This document shows, in pieces, positions 6,727 to 15,219 of a stretch of 39,844 nucleotides of DNA; the stretch's first letter is position 1, and every line of letters starts with the position of its first letter. The notes under the pieces are model-generated. The model did no database searches. It was not told the DNA's origin and saw nothing but the letters and a program-made list of their open reading frames with translations. The stretch lies in assembly GCA_910587755.1 (NCBI GenBank), contig CAJUNZ010000019.1, positions 1-39,844 on the forward strand, read 5' to 3'. The DNA comes from an uncultured Acetatifactor sp. Lineage in GTDB: Bacteria; Bacillota; Clostridia; Lachnospirales; Lachnospiraceae. Both the position numbers and the translations under genes were made by a program.

Positions 6727-8525
6727 AACGGATAAAAGATATGCTGGCATTCTGCGGCAGGCTGGACAGGGGATTTTACCCTGTAATGCTGCTGGGGGCG
6801 CTGCTGGAGACGCTGACAGGATTCGGCATCCTGCTGATCTCCTCCACCATCCTGAACCTGCTCGCAGCCGGGAAGGACGCGGAGACCATCCTGACGCTGA
6901 CAGCCGCCATGACGCTGGGCTTCGGCCTGCTGCAGTGGATAAAAAATGCCGTGAACCAATACAAAAATTACCGCATGACACGCCTGGTATACCGGTATCA
7001 GCAGTTCATCACAGAGCAGGTGCTTCAGGCTCCCTACCAGTACCTGGAGCAGGAAAAGTTTGTGGAGACCCTGAACCAGGTCAGACAGAACGAAGATGTC
7101 TACGACCTCACAGGATCCATTCTGAACAAAGTGTATGAGATTGCGAGAAACTCCTTCTCCGTCCTGGTGGCTGCGTTCTCCTTCCTGCAGCTTTTTGGAA
7201 CGGTAAAGCACCTGGGGGATTCCGTCTTCCTGGTGACTATGCTGATCCTGGCGCTGTTCCTGCTGATCGTCTCCTCCACGGGCTATATCGTCTGGCGAAG
7301 GAAGAAAAATGCTCAGAGCATGGAAAAGCTGATGGAAGAGATGGTGCAGCGGAACAAAGTGGCCATGTATCTGATCAACGACGTCATCGCCCGGTATCCC
7401 GTGGGAAAGCATATCCGGCTGTACGGCATGCAGGAGAGGCTTCTGCAGGAAGAGGAAAAGCAGGACAGGGGCTTTGAGGAAATGAACACCAATATAGACC
7501 GCCTGGAGATAAAGCCGGGGCTTGCGGGGGACATCTCCTCCGTGGCCATCAGCGCCATGATCTACCTGACGGTAAGCGCGGTGGCCCTGGCCGGAGGTCT
7601 GGGCGCAGGCAGCGTGATCTGGTATGCGGGAGTGGTACAGCAGCTGCTGGACTGCGTCCGCCAGCTCATCAACACAGTGAGCTTCCTCTACAGCGACTGC
7701 ACCAGACAGCAGGCTCTCTTCCAGCTTATAGACCTGACAAAAACCAAAAAAGAAACCCCTGCCGGACAGGAATGTCATATCAAACCCCTGCCGGAACACT
7801 GCCTGGAATTTGAAAATGTCTCCTTCGCCTACCCGGACACGGAGAAAATGGTGCTGCAGAATCTGGACCTGCGGCTTTCTGGCAGGGAGCGGGTGGCCCT
7901 GGTGGGCCGCAACGGCTGCGGCAAGTCCACCCTGATCAAGCTGATCTGCCGCCTGTACGATCCCACAGAGGGAAGGATCCTTCTGGACGGAGTGGATATC
8001 CGAAAGATTCCCCGGAAAGAATACGCGTCATTCTTATCCGTGGTATTCCAGGATTATCAGATCTTTGCCGCCACCCTGGGGGAGAATATCGCCCTGGCCG
8101 CCGGAGCAGATCCCTCCCAGATCCAGAACTCAGCCAAAAAAGTAGGCCTGAAATACACCCATCCGGACACTCCCCTGCGGAGGGATCTGGACGAAAAAGG
8201 CATTGAGGTATCCGGAGGAGAAGGACAGAAGATTGCCCTGGCCAGAGCCCTCTACAAAAATGCTCCCATGGTGCTGCTGGATGAGCCCACAGCCTCTCTG
8301 GATCCCATCTCAGAGAGCGAGATCTATGAAAAATTTCACTCCCTGGTGGAGGGAAAACTTGCCATGTTCATCTCCCACCGACTCTCCAGCTGCCGCTTCT
8401 GTGACCGCATTCTGGTGCTGCAGGACGGAAAGATTATCCAGGACGGCAGCCACGAGATCCTGGAAGCCCAGCAGGGCGGCCTGTACCGGGAAATGTGGCA
8501 GGCCCAGAGCCAGTACTATACATGA
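6723..8525 (+). CDS. ABC exporter, fused membrane and ATPase domains (second half)
   Basis: This 600-residue protein is the partner of the preceding subunit, with which it shares layout and translational coupling. It has a hydrophobic membrane domain (about 1-330), Walker A GRNGCGKST at 395-403, signature VSGGEGQ, Walker B with Asp520-Glu521 (LLDEPTASLDP) and an H-loop in FISHRLSS. Glu again replaces the signature Gln, as in its partner. Both ATP sites keep the catalytic Glu, so neither looks degenerate. A strong terminator follows within 40 bp. The substrate cannot be told from sequence. Confidence 0.9.
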   Translation: MKRIKDMLAFCGRLDRGFYPVMLLGALLETLTGFGILLISSTILNLLAAGKDAETILTLTAAMTLGFGLLQWIKNAVNQYKNYRMTRLVYRYQQFITEQVLQAPYQYLEQEKFVETLNQVRQNEDVYDLTGSILNKVYEIARNSFSVLVAAFSFLQLFGTVKHLGDSVFLVTMLILALFLLIVSSTGYIVWRRKKNAQSMEKLMEEMVQRNKVAMYLINDVIARYPVGKHIRLYGMQERLLQEEEKQDRGFEEMNTNIDRLEIKPGLAGDISSVAISAMIYLTVSAVALAGGLGAGSVIWYAGVVQQLLDCVRQLINTVSFLYSDCTRQQALFQLIDLTKTKKETPAGQECHIKPLPEHCLEFENVSFAYPDTEKMVLQNLDLRLSGRERVALVGRNGCGKSTLIKLICRLYDPTEGRILLDGVDIRKIPRKEYASFLSVVFQDYQIFAATLGENIALAAGADPSQIQNSAKKVGLKYTHPDTPLRRDLDEKGIEVSGGEGQKIALARALYKNAPMVLLDEPTASLDPISESEIYEKFHSLVEGKLAMFISHRLSSCRFCDRILVLQDGKIIQDGSHEILEAQQGGLYREMWQAQSQYYT

Positions 8526-8562
8526 TTACATCCCTGAAAAGCCCGAATCCAGGGCAGAGTAA

Positions 8563-8600
8563 AGCGCCGGAACCCAGTGAGTGTTCCGGCGCTCTTTTAT
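8563..8600. terminator. Strong terminator between the ABC pair and pepF
   Basis: AGCGCCGGAAC at 8563-8573 pairs perfectly with GTTCCGGCGCT at 8583-8593 over a 9-nt loop, followed by CTTTTA. It ends the ABC transcript. It also lies just past the convergent pepF stop at 8606 and has three A just before it, so it probably works in both directions. Confidence 0.9.
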
Positions 8601-8605
8601 TCCGG

Positions 8606-10405
8606 TTATGCCAGAAGTTCTTCCAGATCTCCCAGCATCTTTTCAAACAGCTTTATGGCCGCTTCCACCGGCTCCTTCCGGCTCATGTCAACCCCTGCAA
8701 GCTTCAGCAGGTCGATAGGATCCTGGGAACCGCCCCCGGTGAGGAATTTCATATAGTCCTCCACCCCTGGGGCTCCCATCTCCAGAATCCTGGTGGAGAG
8801 AGCCGCTGCCGCCGCAATGCCCGTGGCATACTGGTACACATAGAAAGGGGTGTAGAAATGGGGTATTCTGGCCCACTCCAGACGGATCTCCGGGTCGGAC
8901 ACCATATCCGGTCCAAAGTACTTCTGATTCAGCTCCAGATACACCTGGTTCAGCCGCTCCGCCGTCAGAGCCTCCCCCTGCTCAAACATCCTGTGAGCCA
9001 GCATCTCAAACTCCGCGAACATGGTCTGGCGGAACAGGGTTCCCTTCACCTCGTCCAGGAAATGATTGATGATATAGGCCTTCTGAACCTTGTCCTGGGT
9101 CCGCTCCAGCAGATAACGGGTGAGCAGGATCTCATTGCAGGTGGACGCCACCTCCGCCACAAAAATCTTATACCCGGCGGTCTGGTGGGGCTGGGTTTTA
9201 TTGCTGAAATAATTGTGCATGGCATGCCCCATCTCGTGAACCAGGGTGAACATATCGTCCAGCTTGTCCTTGTAGGTCATAAGCACAAAAGGATGGGAGA
9301 CCGTGCCGCCGCTGCAGTAAGCGCCGCTCCTCTTTCCCACATTCTCGCAGGCGTCGATCCAGCGGTTTTTAAAGCCTTCCTCCAGAGCCTCCAGATACTC
9401 CGCCCCCATGGGCTTCAGGGCTTCCAGGATGGTAGTTTTTGCCTCCTCAAAAGAAACCGTCATCTGATATTCCGGGATAATGGGCACATACACATCGTAC
9501 ATGTGAAGCTCCTCCACCCCCAGCATCTTTTTCCGCAGGGCCACATAGCGGTACATGGCTGGAAGTCCTTCGTGCACTACCTGGATCAGATTGTCATACA
9601 CCGCCTCCGGGACATTGGCCGGAGCCAGGTACATGGCCCGGGTGGAAGCATACCCTCTGGCCTTGGCGTAGAATACCGCCCGGCGGATATTGGCGGTAAA
9701 ATTGGCCGCAATGGTGTTGGCAAACTGGCCGTATTCTCTATAGATGGACTGGAACGCCTCCCTGCGCACCCGCCGGTCCCGACTCTCCATCAGACCGCCG
9801 AAACGTCCCAGCGTCACCTCCGTCTCCGTCCCGTCCTCCCCGGTGATCCTGTCAAACTTCAGATCCGCATTGTTCAGCATGGTAAAGGTATTGGAAGGGG
9901 ACTGGGCCATCTCTGAAGCGCTGGCCAGCAGTTCCTCCACCTCCCGGCTTCTGGTGTGCTCCCTCTCCCGCTCCATGAGCGTAAAATACCGGTCATACAC
10001 CTTGAGCCCGGGCTCCGCCGCCCTGTACTGGGCCAGAACTTCCGCCGGGATCTCCATGATTTCCGGCAGGGAAAACGCCACAGCCTCCTCCATTTTGGAG
10101 GCAAGCATCTGCGCCTTCATGTAGCTGGCCTGGCCCGCTGTGTCCGTGGTATCCGTGTCCATGTTCAGATGGGCATACATGTACACCAGATTCACCTGCC
10201 TGTCAAGAGCGTCCTCGAAATCCAGGTACTCCCGCAGAAGGGCCGCCGACTCCCCCAGCCTCCCTTTGTACCCGGCCGCCTTTTCCACCTCCCCGGAAGC
10301 CTCCTCCAGGGCCTGCTCCCAGGCTGCGTCATTTTCAAACAGATCCTCCACCGCCCACCGGTCCCCGGCAGGGATCTCACTTCTCTTCTTCACTGCTTCT
10401 GCCAT
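8606..10405 (-). CDS. pepF: Oligoendopeptidase F (M3 metallopeptidase)
   Basis: This 599-residue cytoplasmic zinc peptidase degrades short peptides. The zinc motif HEMGH is at 390-394 within FTLVHEMGHAMHNYFS, and the third ligand Glu lies about 25 residues on in FVAEVASTCNEILL. The C-terminal half also has the family's HFYTPFYVYQYATG block with catalytic His and Tyr. Length is normal for PepF. I place the start at ATG 10405, with AAAGGAG nine bases upstream; an upstream extension of eleven codons lacks a ribosome site. It stands alone, converging on the ABC pair. Upstream is a 104-bp inverted-repeat element that may influence its promoter. Confidence 0.95.
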   Translation of the reverse strand: MAEAVKKRSEIPAGDRWAVEDLFENDAAWEQALEEASGEVEKAAGYKGRLGESAALLREYLDFEDALDRQVNLVYMYAHLNMDTDTTDTAGQASYMKAQMLASKMEEAVAFSLPEIMEIPAEVLAQYRAAEPGLKVYDRYFTLMEREREHTRSREVEELLASASEMAQSPSNTFTMLNNADLKFDRITGEDGTETEVTLGRFGGLMESRDRRVRREAFQSIYREYGQFANTIAANFTANIRRAVFYAKARGYASTRAMYLAPANVPEAVYDNLIQVVHEGLPAMYRYVALRKKMLGVEELHMYDVYVPIIPEYQMTVSFEEAKTTILEALKPMGAEYLEALEEGFKNRWIDACENVGKRSGAYCSGGTVSHPFVLMTYKDKLDDMFTLVHEMGHAMHNYFSNKTQPHQTAGYKIFVAEVASTCNEILLTRYLLERTQDKVQKAYIINHFLDEVKGTLFRQTMFAEFEMLAHRMFEQGEALTAERLNQVYLELNQKYFGPDMVSDPEIRLEWARIPHFYTPFYVYQYATGIAAAAALSTRILEMGAPGVEDYMKFLTGGGSQDPIDLLKLAGVDMSRKEPVEAAIKLFEKMLGDLEELLA

Positions 10406-10425
10406 CTTCCGCACTCCTTTCAAAT

Positions 10426-10529
10426 TTATACTGCACACCGGTTAAATATGCAGTACAACTGGACTGCAGACCGCCAGCCAGGTGCTTTCACGAGTACACC
10501 ACTGTAAATCCTGGCGGTCTGCAGTATAA
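10426..10529. repeat. 104-bp MITE-like element with terminal inverted repeats
   Basis: TTATACTGCACACCG at 10426-10440 is repeated inverted at 10515-10529 with one mismatch. Inside, ACTGCAGACCGCCAG at 10463-10477 pairs perfectly with 10511-10525, a 15-bp stem around 33 nt. Both ends carry an outward-facing TATAAT-like box (TATAAA to the left, TATAAT to the right). No T-run follows either side, so it is not a plain terminator, and no clear target-site duplication is seen. It fills the gap between pepF and the small ORF at 10572. Confidence 0.6.
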
Positions 10530-10571
10530 TTCCCACTATAAGCAACATCCTGTCGCCAGGGGCCGATCCCT

Positions 10572-10808
10572 CTAGACACCTGCTCCCAGCAGCCCCATCA
10601 GCTGGTCCCGGCGCACAGCATCCTCCGCTCCCCTGACCTTTGACGCACTCCTCTCCAGTTCCAGAGCGCCGGCGGAAGCACGCCTGAGCTTTTCCTGAAA
10701 TTCCTTCTGTTCCTGCAAAGCCTTCCGCGCCCTTCTCTCCGCTCTTGCACGGTTCTGCAGTCTGAGTGTATTTTCCATAGAGTTAAAAACCTGGGTCATA
10801 TCCGTCAT
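10572..10808 (-). CDS. Small coiled-coil hypothetical protein
   Basis: I do not recognise this 78-residue protein. Residues about 8-55 are rich in Arg, Lys, Glu, Gln and Ala (QNRARAERRARKALQEQKEF) and should form a long charged helix or coiled coil. There is no signal peptide or membrane span. ATG 10808 is preceded by GGGAGGCGGCAAGG, a good ribosome site, which is the main support for its being real. It is divergent from the hybrid kinase at 10955. Confidence 0.5.
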   Translation of the reverse strand: MTDMTQVFNSMENTLRLQNRARAERRARKALQEQKEFQEKLRRASAGALELERSASKVRGAEDAVRRDQLMGLLGAGV

Positions 10809-10954
10809 CCTTGCCGCCTCCCTGCTTTAAAATAGTGACCTTCTGTCACGGGCCTCATTCCTACATATTACCATATCCTTCGTATGACTTCCAGATAAAA
10901 CTTATATTTTCCTTCCCTGTCTTCCCAAAAGTGTGTTGAGGAAAGACACAAGTT

Positions 10955-13900
10955 GTGCTAAGATGGATGATAAGCAAAATCTACAAACATAAAAGCCAGG
11001 ATTGGAAACTAATTATGAAAAATTTACGAAAAATCACCGGGGTAACAGCTCTCCTCATACTTGTCTTTATGGTTATCGCCCTGTTCCGGTTCCAGCGGGA
11101 GGAGGAAGCCTCCCTGCTGCCTGACCAGGTGGAATACCTTTTCAATGAGGACTGGACCCTGACCACACTGAAGAACCCTAAGCTGTACATGGATACAGAA
11201 TCACCCGACGGCGCACAGACAGAGGATGGCTCCTCCCTGATTCAGGAACGAATTCCTGAAATTCTCCAGGCCGCCCTTGAAGGGGGAAACAGCAAAACCG
11301 TAACTCTGCCCTATGAAGAAAATGTCAGTGTAGACAGCCTCCTTATCTTTCATAATCTTCTGCCGGAGGATTACGCAGGGCTGACATTAAATTTTTCTTC
11401 CAGAGCCCAGGGCGTGTGTGTGGTTCTGGATGGCCAGGTGCTCTACCAGAGCGGCTTTGAAGATACCCCCTCCGCCAAGACACAGGGCGTCCAGGAACAC
11501 TTTGTGAACATTCCTGCCGCACTGCAAGAGGGCGAACTGCAGATCCTGCTGGCAGCCTCCCAGGAAAGTATGACGGGCCTGGGTGACATCCGCTTTGAAA
11601 CCCGGGATGTGGTAATCATCGGCCTGGTGGCCAACAACATCGCAGATATCGGCTGCTGTCTGCTGATTCTGCTGATGGCAGTGATCATGTTTGTGTTCAC
11701 CCTGATCCGCCGGTATACACGTCAGCCCGCCCGGGGCGAACTGTCCCTGGCACTGGTAGGTCTGGCCGCAGGAATCTACTGTTTTATAGAGACGGACACC
11801 CTGAGCATTTTCTATAATGTCCAGGAAGCCTATGAAATGCAGGAATACCTGATACTGCTGCTGCCCCTGTTCCTGGCCCTGTACCTTGAGCGGAATCTCC
11901 ACGCCCTGTACCCCAGGCGTTTCTTTCTGCTTCTCTGTGGTGTGAGCGTCAACGCGGCAGTGCAGATCCTGCTGCAGTACCTGGGTATCTGCACCCTGGA
12001 AGAGATGGTGAGCATCTCCACCGCCATGCTCGGCCTGGTCTGCGTGGCCGCCATTGTGAGCCTTATCCAGCTTGACTACCAAAACAGACGCTGTCAAACC
12101 CTCTTTGCCGTCTTCGCCATGCTGGTACTGCTGGCAGGAGGCATTGCAAATATAATCCTCAATATCCTTTTCCAGGGTTCCTATGGCAATGGGGCCAGCC
12201 AGTACAGCATGGTTGCATTCAGCATTATGATGGTGGTGGCGCATACGCTGCGCCTCTCCAAAGAGTACAGGTTGAGCGCAGAGGAAAATGCCCGCCTTCT
12301 GGAAGAACAGGTAAAGGCAGCCCAGCAGCAGAACGCACAGCTTGCCCTGGCAAAAAAAGACGCCGACGAGGCAAGACATGAAGCCCTTGCGGCAAATGAA
12401 GCCAAGGGGAGGTTTCTGGCACGCATGTCCCATGAGATCCGCACTCCCATCAATGCCGTCCTGGGCATGGATGAGATGATTTTGCGGGAATCCAGGGAAC
12501 AAAACATAAAAGAATACGCCATGGATATCCATACCGCCGGCCAGACACTGCTGTCCCTGATCAATGATATCCTGGACTTCTCCAAGATTGAATCCGGCAA
12601 AATGGAGATTGTTCCCGCAGAATATGACCTGAGCAGCCTGATCCACGACCTGGCCAACATGGCCACACAGCGGGCAAAAGGCAAAAATCTCCGCCTGGAA
12701 GTGCAGGTGGACCGCCAGCTCCCTTCCCGGCTGTACGGGGACGACGTGCGCATCCGCCAGATCCTGACCAATCTTCTCACCAACGCGGTCAAATACACCC
12801 ACGAGGGAACCGTTTGGCTGCGGGCAGAAAACCGCCGGAAGGAAGGGCGGGCGGTGCTTCGATTTGAGGTGGAGGATACAGGCATAGGAATCAAAGAAGA
12901 AGATCTGCCCAAGCTATCTGCAGAATTTGAGCGCATTGAAGAAGACCGCAACCGCAACATTGAGGGCACCGGCCTGGGCATGAACATCACCATCCAGCTG
13001 CTGGAACTTCTGGGAAGCCGCCTGCAGGTAAAAAGTACCTATGGCGAAGGCTCCAGGTTCTATTTTGAGCTGGAACAGGAAATTATCGACCCCACTCCCA
13101 TTGGAGATTTTGAGTCCAGAATCCACCAGCTTGCAGACGATTACAGCTATAGCAGTAAGTTTCTTGCCCCTGAGGCAAAGCTTCTGGTGGTGGATGACAA
13201 CGCCGTAAATCGCAGAGTGCTGCGGAACCTGCTGAAAGAAACCCAGATCCAGGTGGCGGAGGCGGAAGGGGGCAGGGAATGCCTGGAGCTGGTTCAGAAA
13301 AACCACTATGACCTGATCTTTCTGGACCATATGATGCCCCAGATGGATGGAATAGAAACCCTCCACCGTATGCAGCAGCTCTCCGGCCATCCCTGCCAGG
13401 GCACTCCTGTGGTGGTGCTGACTGCCAACGCCGTGTCCGGCGCAAAGGAAAAGTACCTGGAGGAAGGCTTTGACGATTTCCTGTCCAAGCCCATTGTCCC
13501 GGAAAAAATGGAAAACCTGCTGAAAAAAATGCTGCCCCGGGAACTGCTGCAGGAAGCTTCCTCCCCGGAACCAATTCCCCAGCAGAGGGATACCGTCCCC
13601 GGGGAGGAGCCCCTGGAGACCCTTCCCCCGGTGGAAGGCCTGGACTGGAATTACGCCTGGCTGCACCTGCCGGACATGTCCCTGCTGGAATTCACGGTGA
13701 AAGAATTCCATGCTCAGATTGATTCCGCCGCAGACAGTCTGGAACAGACTTTTGTGCAGCTTGCGGAACCTGACTCCCAGGACCGGACAGACCCACTCTT
13801 TGCGGAGGCCCACGCCGGGAGCCATACAGACGCCCCCCTGGCGCAGTACCGGATTCAGGTTCACGCCATGAAAAGCCTTGCCGCAACCGTGGGAATTCTT

Positions 13901-14287
13901 TCCCTGTCAGGCCTTGCAAAAATGTTGGAATATGCCGCCAGAGATGGTAAAATAGATGTGATCACCGCCATCACCCCGGCCTTTCTGGAGGAGTGGCGAA
14001 GCTACCGTCAGAAATTGCAGGGTGTCTTTGGCATAGGAACCCAGGTCCGAAAAGAGGTGACGGATCCTTCCCTCATCCGGGCCCTTCTGGAGATGGTACG
14101 CATCAGCATGGAGGAGATGGATGTGGACCAGGCCGACCAGCTCATGGGGCAGCTGCTGGAATACCAATACCCGGAGGAGACAGAGCAAAACATCCGCAGG
14201 CTCGCAGAGGCCGTGACAAATCTGGATCCCCAGGAAGCGGACCGCCTTGCAGGCCTGCTGATGGACCGGATGGAGGCTGGGGGCTGA
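10955..14287 (+). CDS. Hybrid sensor histidine kinase with 7TM-type sensor, receiver and HPt
   Basis: This 1110-residue membrane kinase has a first membrane span (about 30-46), an extracellular domain (about 47-215) and a seven-span block (about 220-430), like 7TMR-DISM proteins. A charged coiled coil (about 435-480) leads to HisKA with His493 in MSHEIRTPINAV. The ATPase domain has N, G1 and G2 boxes (NAVKYTHEG, DTGIGI, GTGLGM). A receiver follows with Asp791 (FLDHMMP) and LSKP. A C-terminal HPt-like domain has His970 in VHAMKSLAATVGI. A full internal phosphorelay is therefore possible. The start is uncertain: GTG 10955 has GAGGAAAG nine bases upstream; ATG 10967 and ATG 11014 are alternatives. 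The next gene, 52 bp downstream, is a likely phosphorelay partner. The signal is unknown. Confidence 0.9.
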   Translation: MLRWMISKIYKHKSQDWKLIMKNLRKITGVTALLILVFMVIALFRFQREEEASLLPDQVEYLFNEDWTLTTLKNPKLYMDTESPDGAQTEDGSSLIQERIPEILQAALEGGNSKTVTLPYEENVSVDSLLIFHNLLPEDYAGLTLNFSSRAQGVCVVLDGQVLYQSGFEDTPSAKTQGVQEHFVNIPAALQEGELQILLAASQESMTGLGDIRFETRDVVIIGLVANNIADIGCCLLILLMAVIMFVFTLIRRYTRQPARGELSLALVGLAAGIYCFIETDTLSIFYNVQEAYEMQEYLILLLPLFLALYLERNLHALYPRRFFLLLCGVSVNAAVQILLQYLGICTLEEMVSISTAMLGLVCVAAIVSLIQLDYQNRRCQTLFAVFAMLVLLAGGIANIILNILFQGSYGNGASQYSMVAFSIMMVVAHTLRLSKEYRLSAEENARLLEEQVKAAQQQNAQLALAKKDADEARHEALAANEAKGRFLARMSHEIRTPINAVLGMDEMILRESREQNIKEYAMDIHTAGQTLLSLINDILDFSKIESGKMEIVPAEYDLSSLIHDLANMATQRAKGKNLRLEVQVDRQLPSRLYGDDVRIRQILTNLLTNAVKYTHEGTVWLRAENRRKEGRAVLRFEVEDTGIGIKEEDLPKLSAEFERIEEDRNRNIEGTGLGMNITIQLLELLGSRLQVKSTYGEGSRFYFELEQEIIDPTPIGDFESRIHQLADDYSYSSKFLAPEAKLLVVDDNAVNRRVLRNLLKETQIQVAEAEGGRECLELVQKNHYDLIFLDHMMPQMDGIETLHRMQQLSGHPCQGTPVVVLTANAVSGAKEKYLEEGFDDFLSKPIVPEKMENLLKKMLPRELLQEASSPEPIPQQRDTVPGEEPLETLPPVEGLDWNYAWLHLPDMSLLEFTVKEFHAQIDSAADSLEQTFVQLAEPDSQDRTDPLFAEAHAGSHTDAPLAQYRIQVHAMKSLAATVGILSLSGLAKMLEYAARDGKIDVITAITPAFLEEWRSYRQKLQGVFGIGTQVRKEVTDPSLIRALLEMVRISMEEMDVDQADQLMGQLLEYQYPEETEQNIRRLAEAVTNLDPQEADRLAGLLMDRMEAGG

Positions 14288-14339
14288 AACCAAAAACCGT
14301 CAGGCAAGAGGAAGGTTTTTACAAAAAGGGAGATAAAAC

Positions 14340-15110
14340 ATGAAGAAAATCTTATTGATTGGCAAGCTTAACAATGTGGTAAAAGAGACAAGCAAATTTC
14401 TGTCCCGCTATTTTCATGTACAGCTCTGCTCTGAGAACGCGGGAGTCCTGGAGGGCATGCTGAAAATCGTGAATCCTGATCTGGTGCTGATCAGCCTGAT
14501 CGGCGCATATGACATTGACACTTCCATATTCTTTATGCTGAGCGACCGCTACAGCCAGATTCCCGTTCTGACCATCGGCACCCGGGAGGAAAGCAGCACC
14601 TTCTTCAAGTACTATGAGGGCCCTCAGTTTGAAAACCTCATCCGCCCGGTGGAAAACACCACCATCATGGAGGCTGTGTGCAGACGCCTTTACTTAGACA
14701 AAGAAAAAGTGGAGCGGAAAGCGGAGGAGAGAAAAGAGAGCAGCGGCAAAAAGCGGATCCTGGTGGTTGATGACAATGGAACCACACTGCGGACCATGAA
14801 AGCCATGCTGGAAGATCAGTATGAAGTGTCCATAGCGGTTTCCGGAGCCCAGGCCATGACATCCATCGGCAAAAAGCGTCCGGACCTGATTCTGCTGGAC
14901 TATGAAATGCCTGTCTGTGACGGCCGCATGACCCTTGAGATGATACGGGCGGAGGAAGAACTGAGGGATATTCCGGTGATCTTCCTCACAGCCATAAATG
15001 ACCGGGACAGCATTGAAGCCATACTGAGCCTGAAACCTGCGGGATACTTTCTGAAACCTGCCGTGAAAGACCGACTCACCGCGCAGATCCACAAGATCCT
15101 GAATTCCTGA
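14340..15110 (+). CDS. Two-receiver response regulator with degenerate N-terminal receiver
   Basis: This 256-residue cytoplasmic protein has two receiver-like domains. The first (about 1-118) starts with KKILLIGKLNNV instead of an Asp pair and has Ser where the phospho-acceptor should be (LVLISLIG), so it is a pseudo-receiver. The second (about 138-256) is intact: VVDD, Asp187 in LLDYEMP and Lys in FLKP. There is no DNA-binding or enzymatic output. It follows the hybrid kinase by 52 bp with AAAAAGGGAG before the start, so it is probably co-transcribed and phosphorylated through the kinase's HPt. The C-terminal receiver shares long near-identical stretches (PDLxLLDYEMPVCDGR, IPVIFLT, SLKPAGY) with that of the hemerythrin fusion at 1017-2357. 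Confidence 0.87.
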   Translation: MKKILLIGKLNNVVKETSKFLSRYFHVQLCSENAGVLEGMLKIVNPDLVLISLIGAYDIDTSIFFMLSDRYSQIPVLTIGTREESSTFFKYYEGPQFENLIRPVENTTIMEAVCRRLYLDKEKVERKAEERKESSGKKRILVVDDNGTTLRTMKAMLEDQYEVSIAVSGAQAMTSIGKKRPDLILLDYEMPVCDGRMTLEMIRAEEELRDIPVIFLTAINDRDSIEAILSLKPAGYFLKPAVKDRLTAQIHKILNS

Positions 15111-15219
15111 AAAGCACATTGCCCATGAACAGCAGACGATTTTTATTGCCTTCCCCCATGGGGGGATGCGGAAGGAAATTAAGAAAACGGGCAGAGTTGA
15201 GGCATGCCGGACCATCAAG

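Noticed and set aside
8495..9916. A 473-codon plus-strand frame opposite pepF
   Set aside because: Shadow frame with low-complexity His/Leu/Gln composition; it also crosses the strong terminator at 8563-8600.
10463..10525. Plain intrinsic terminator at the long stem upstream of pepF
   Set aside because: No T-run follows the stem on either strand.
15152..15166. CCCCC-AT-GGGGG run as a terminator of the two-receiver gene
   Set aside because: It has no loop, and no T-tract follows, so it would not terminate transcription.
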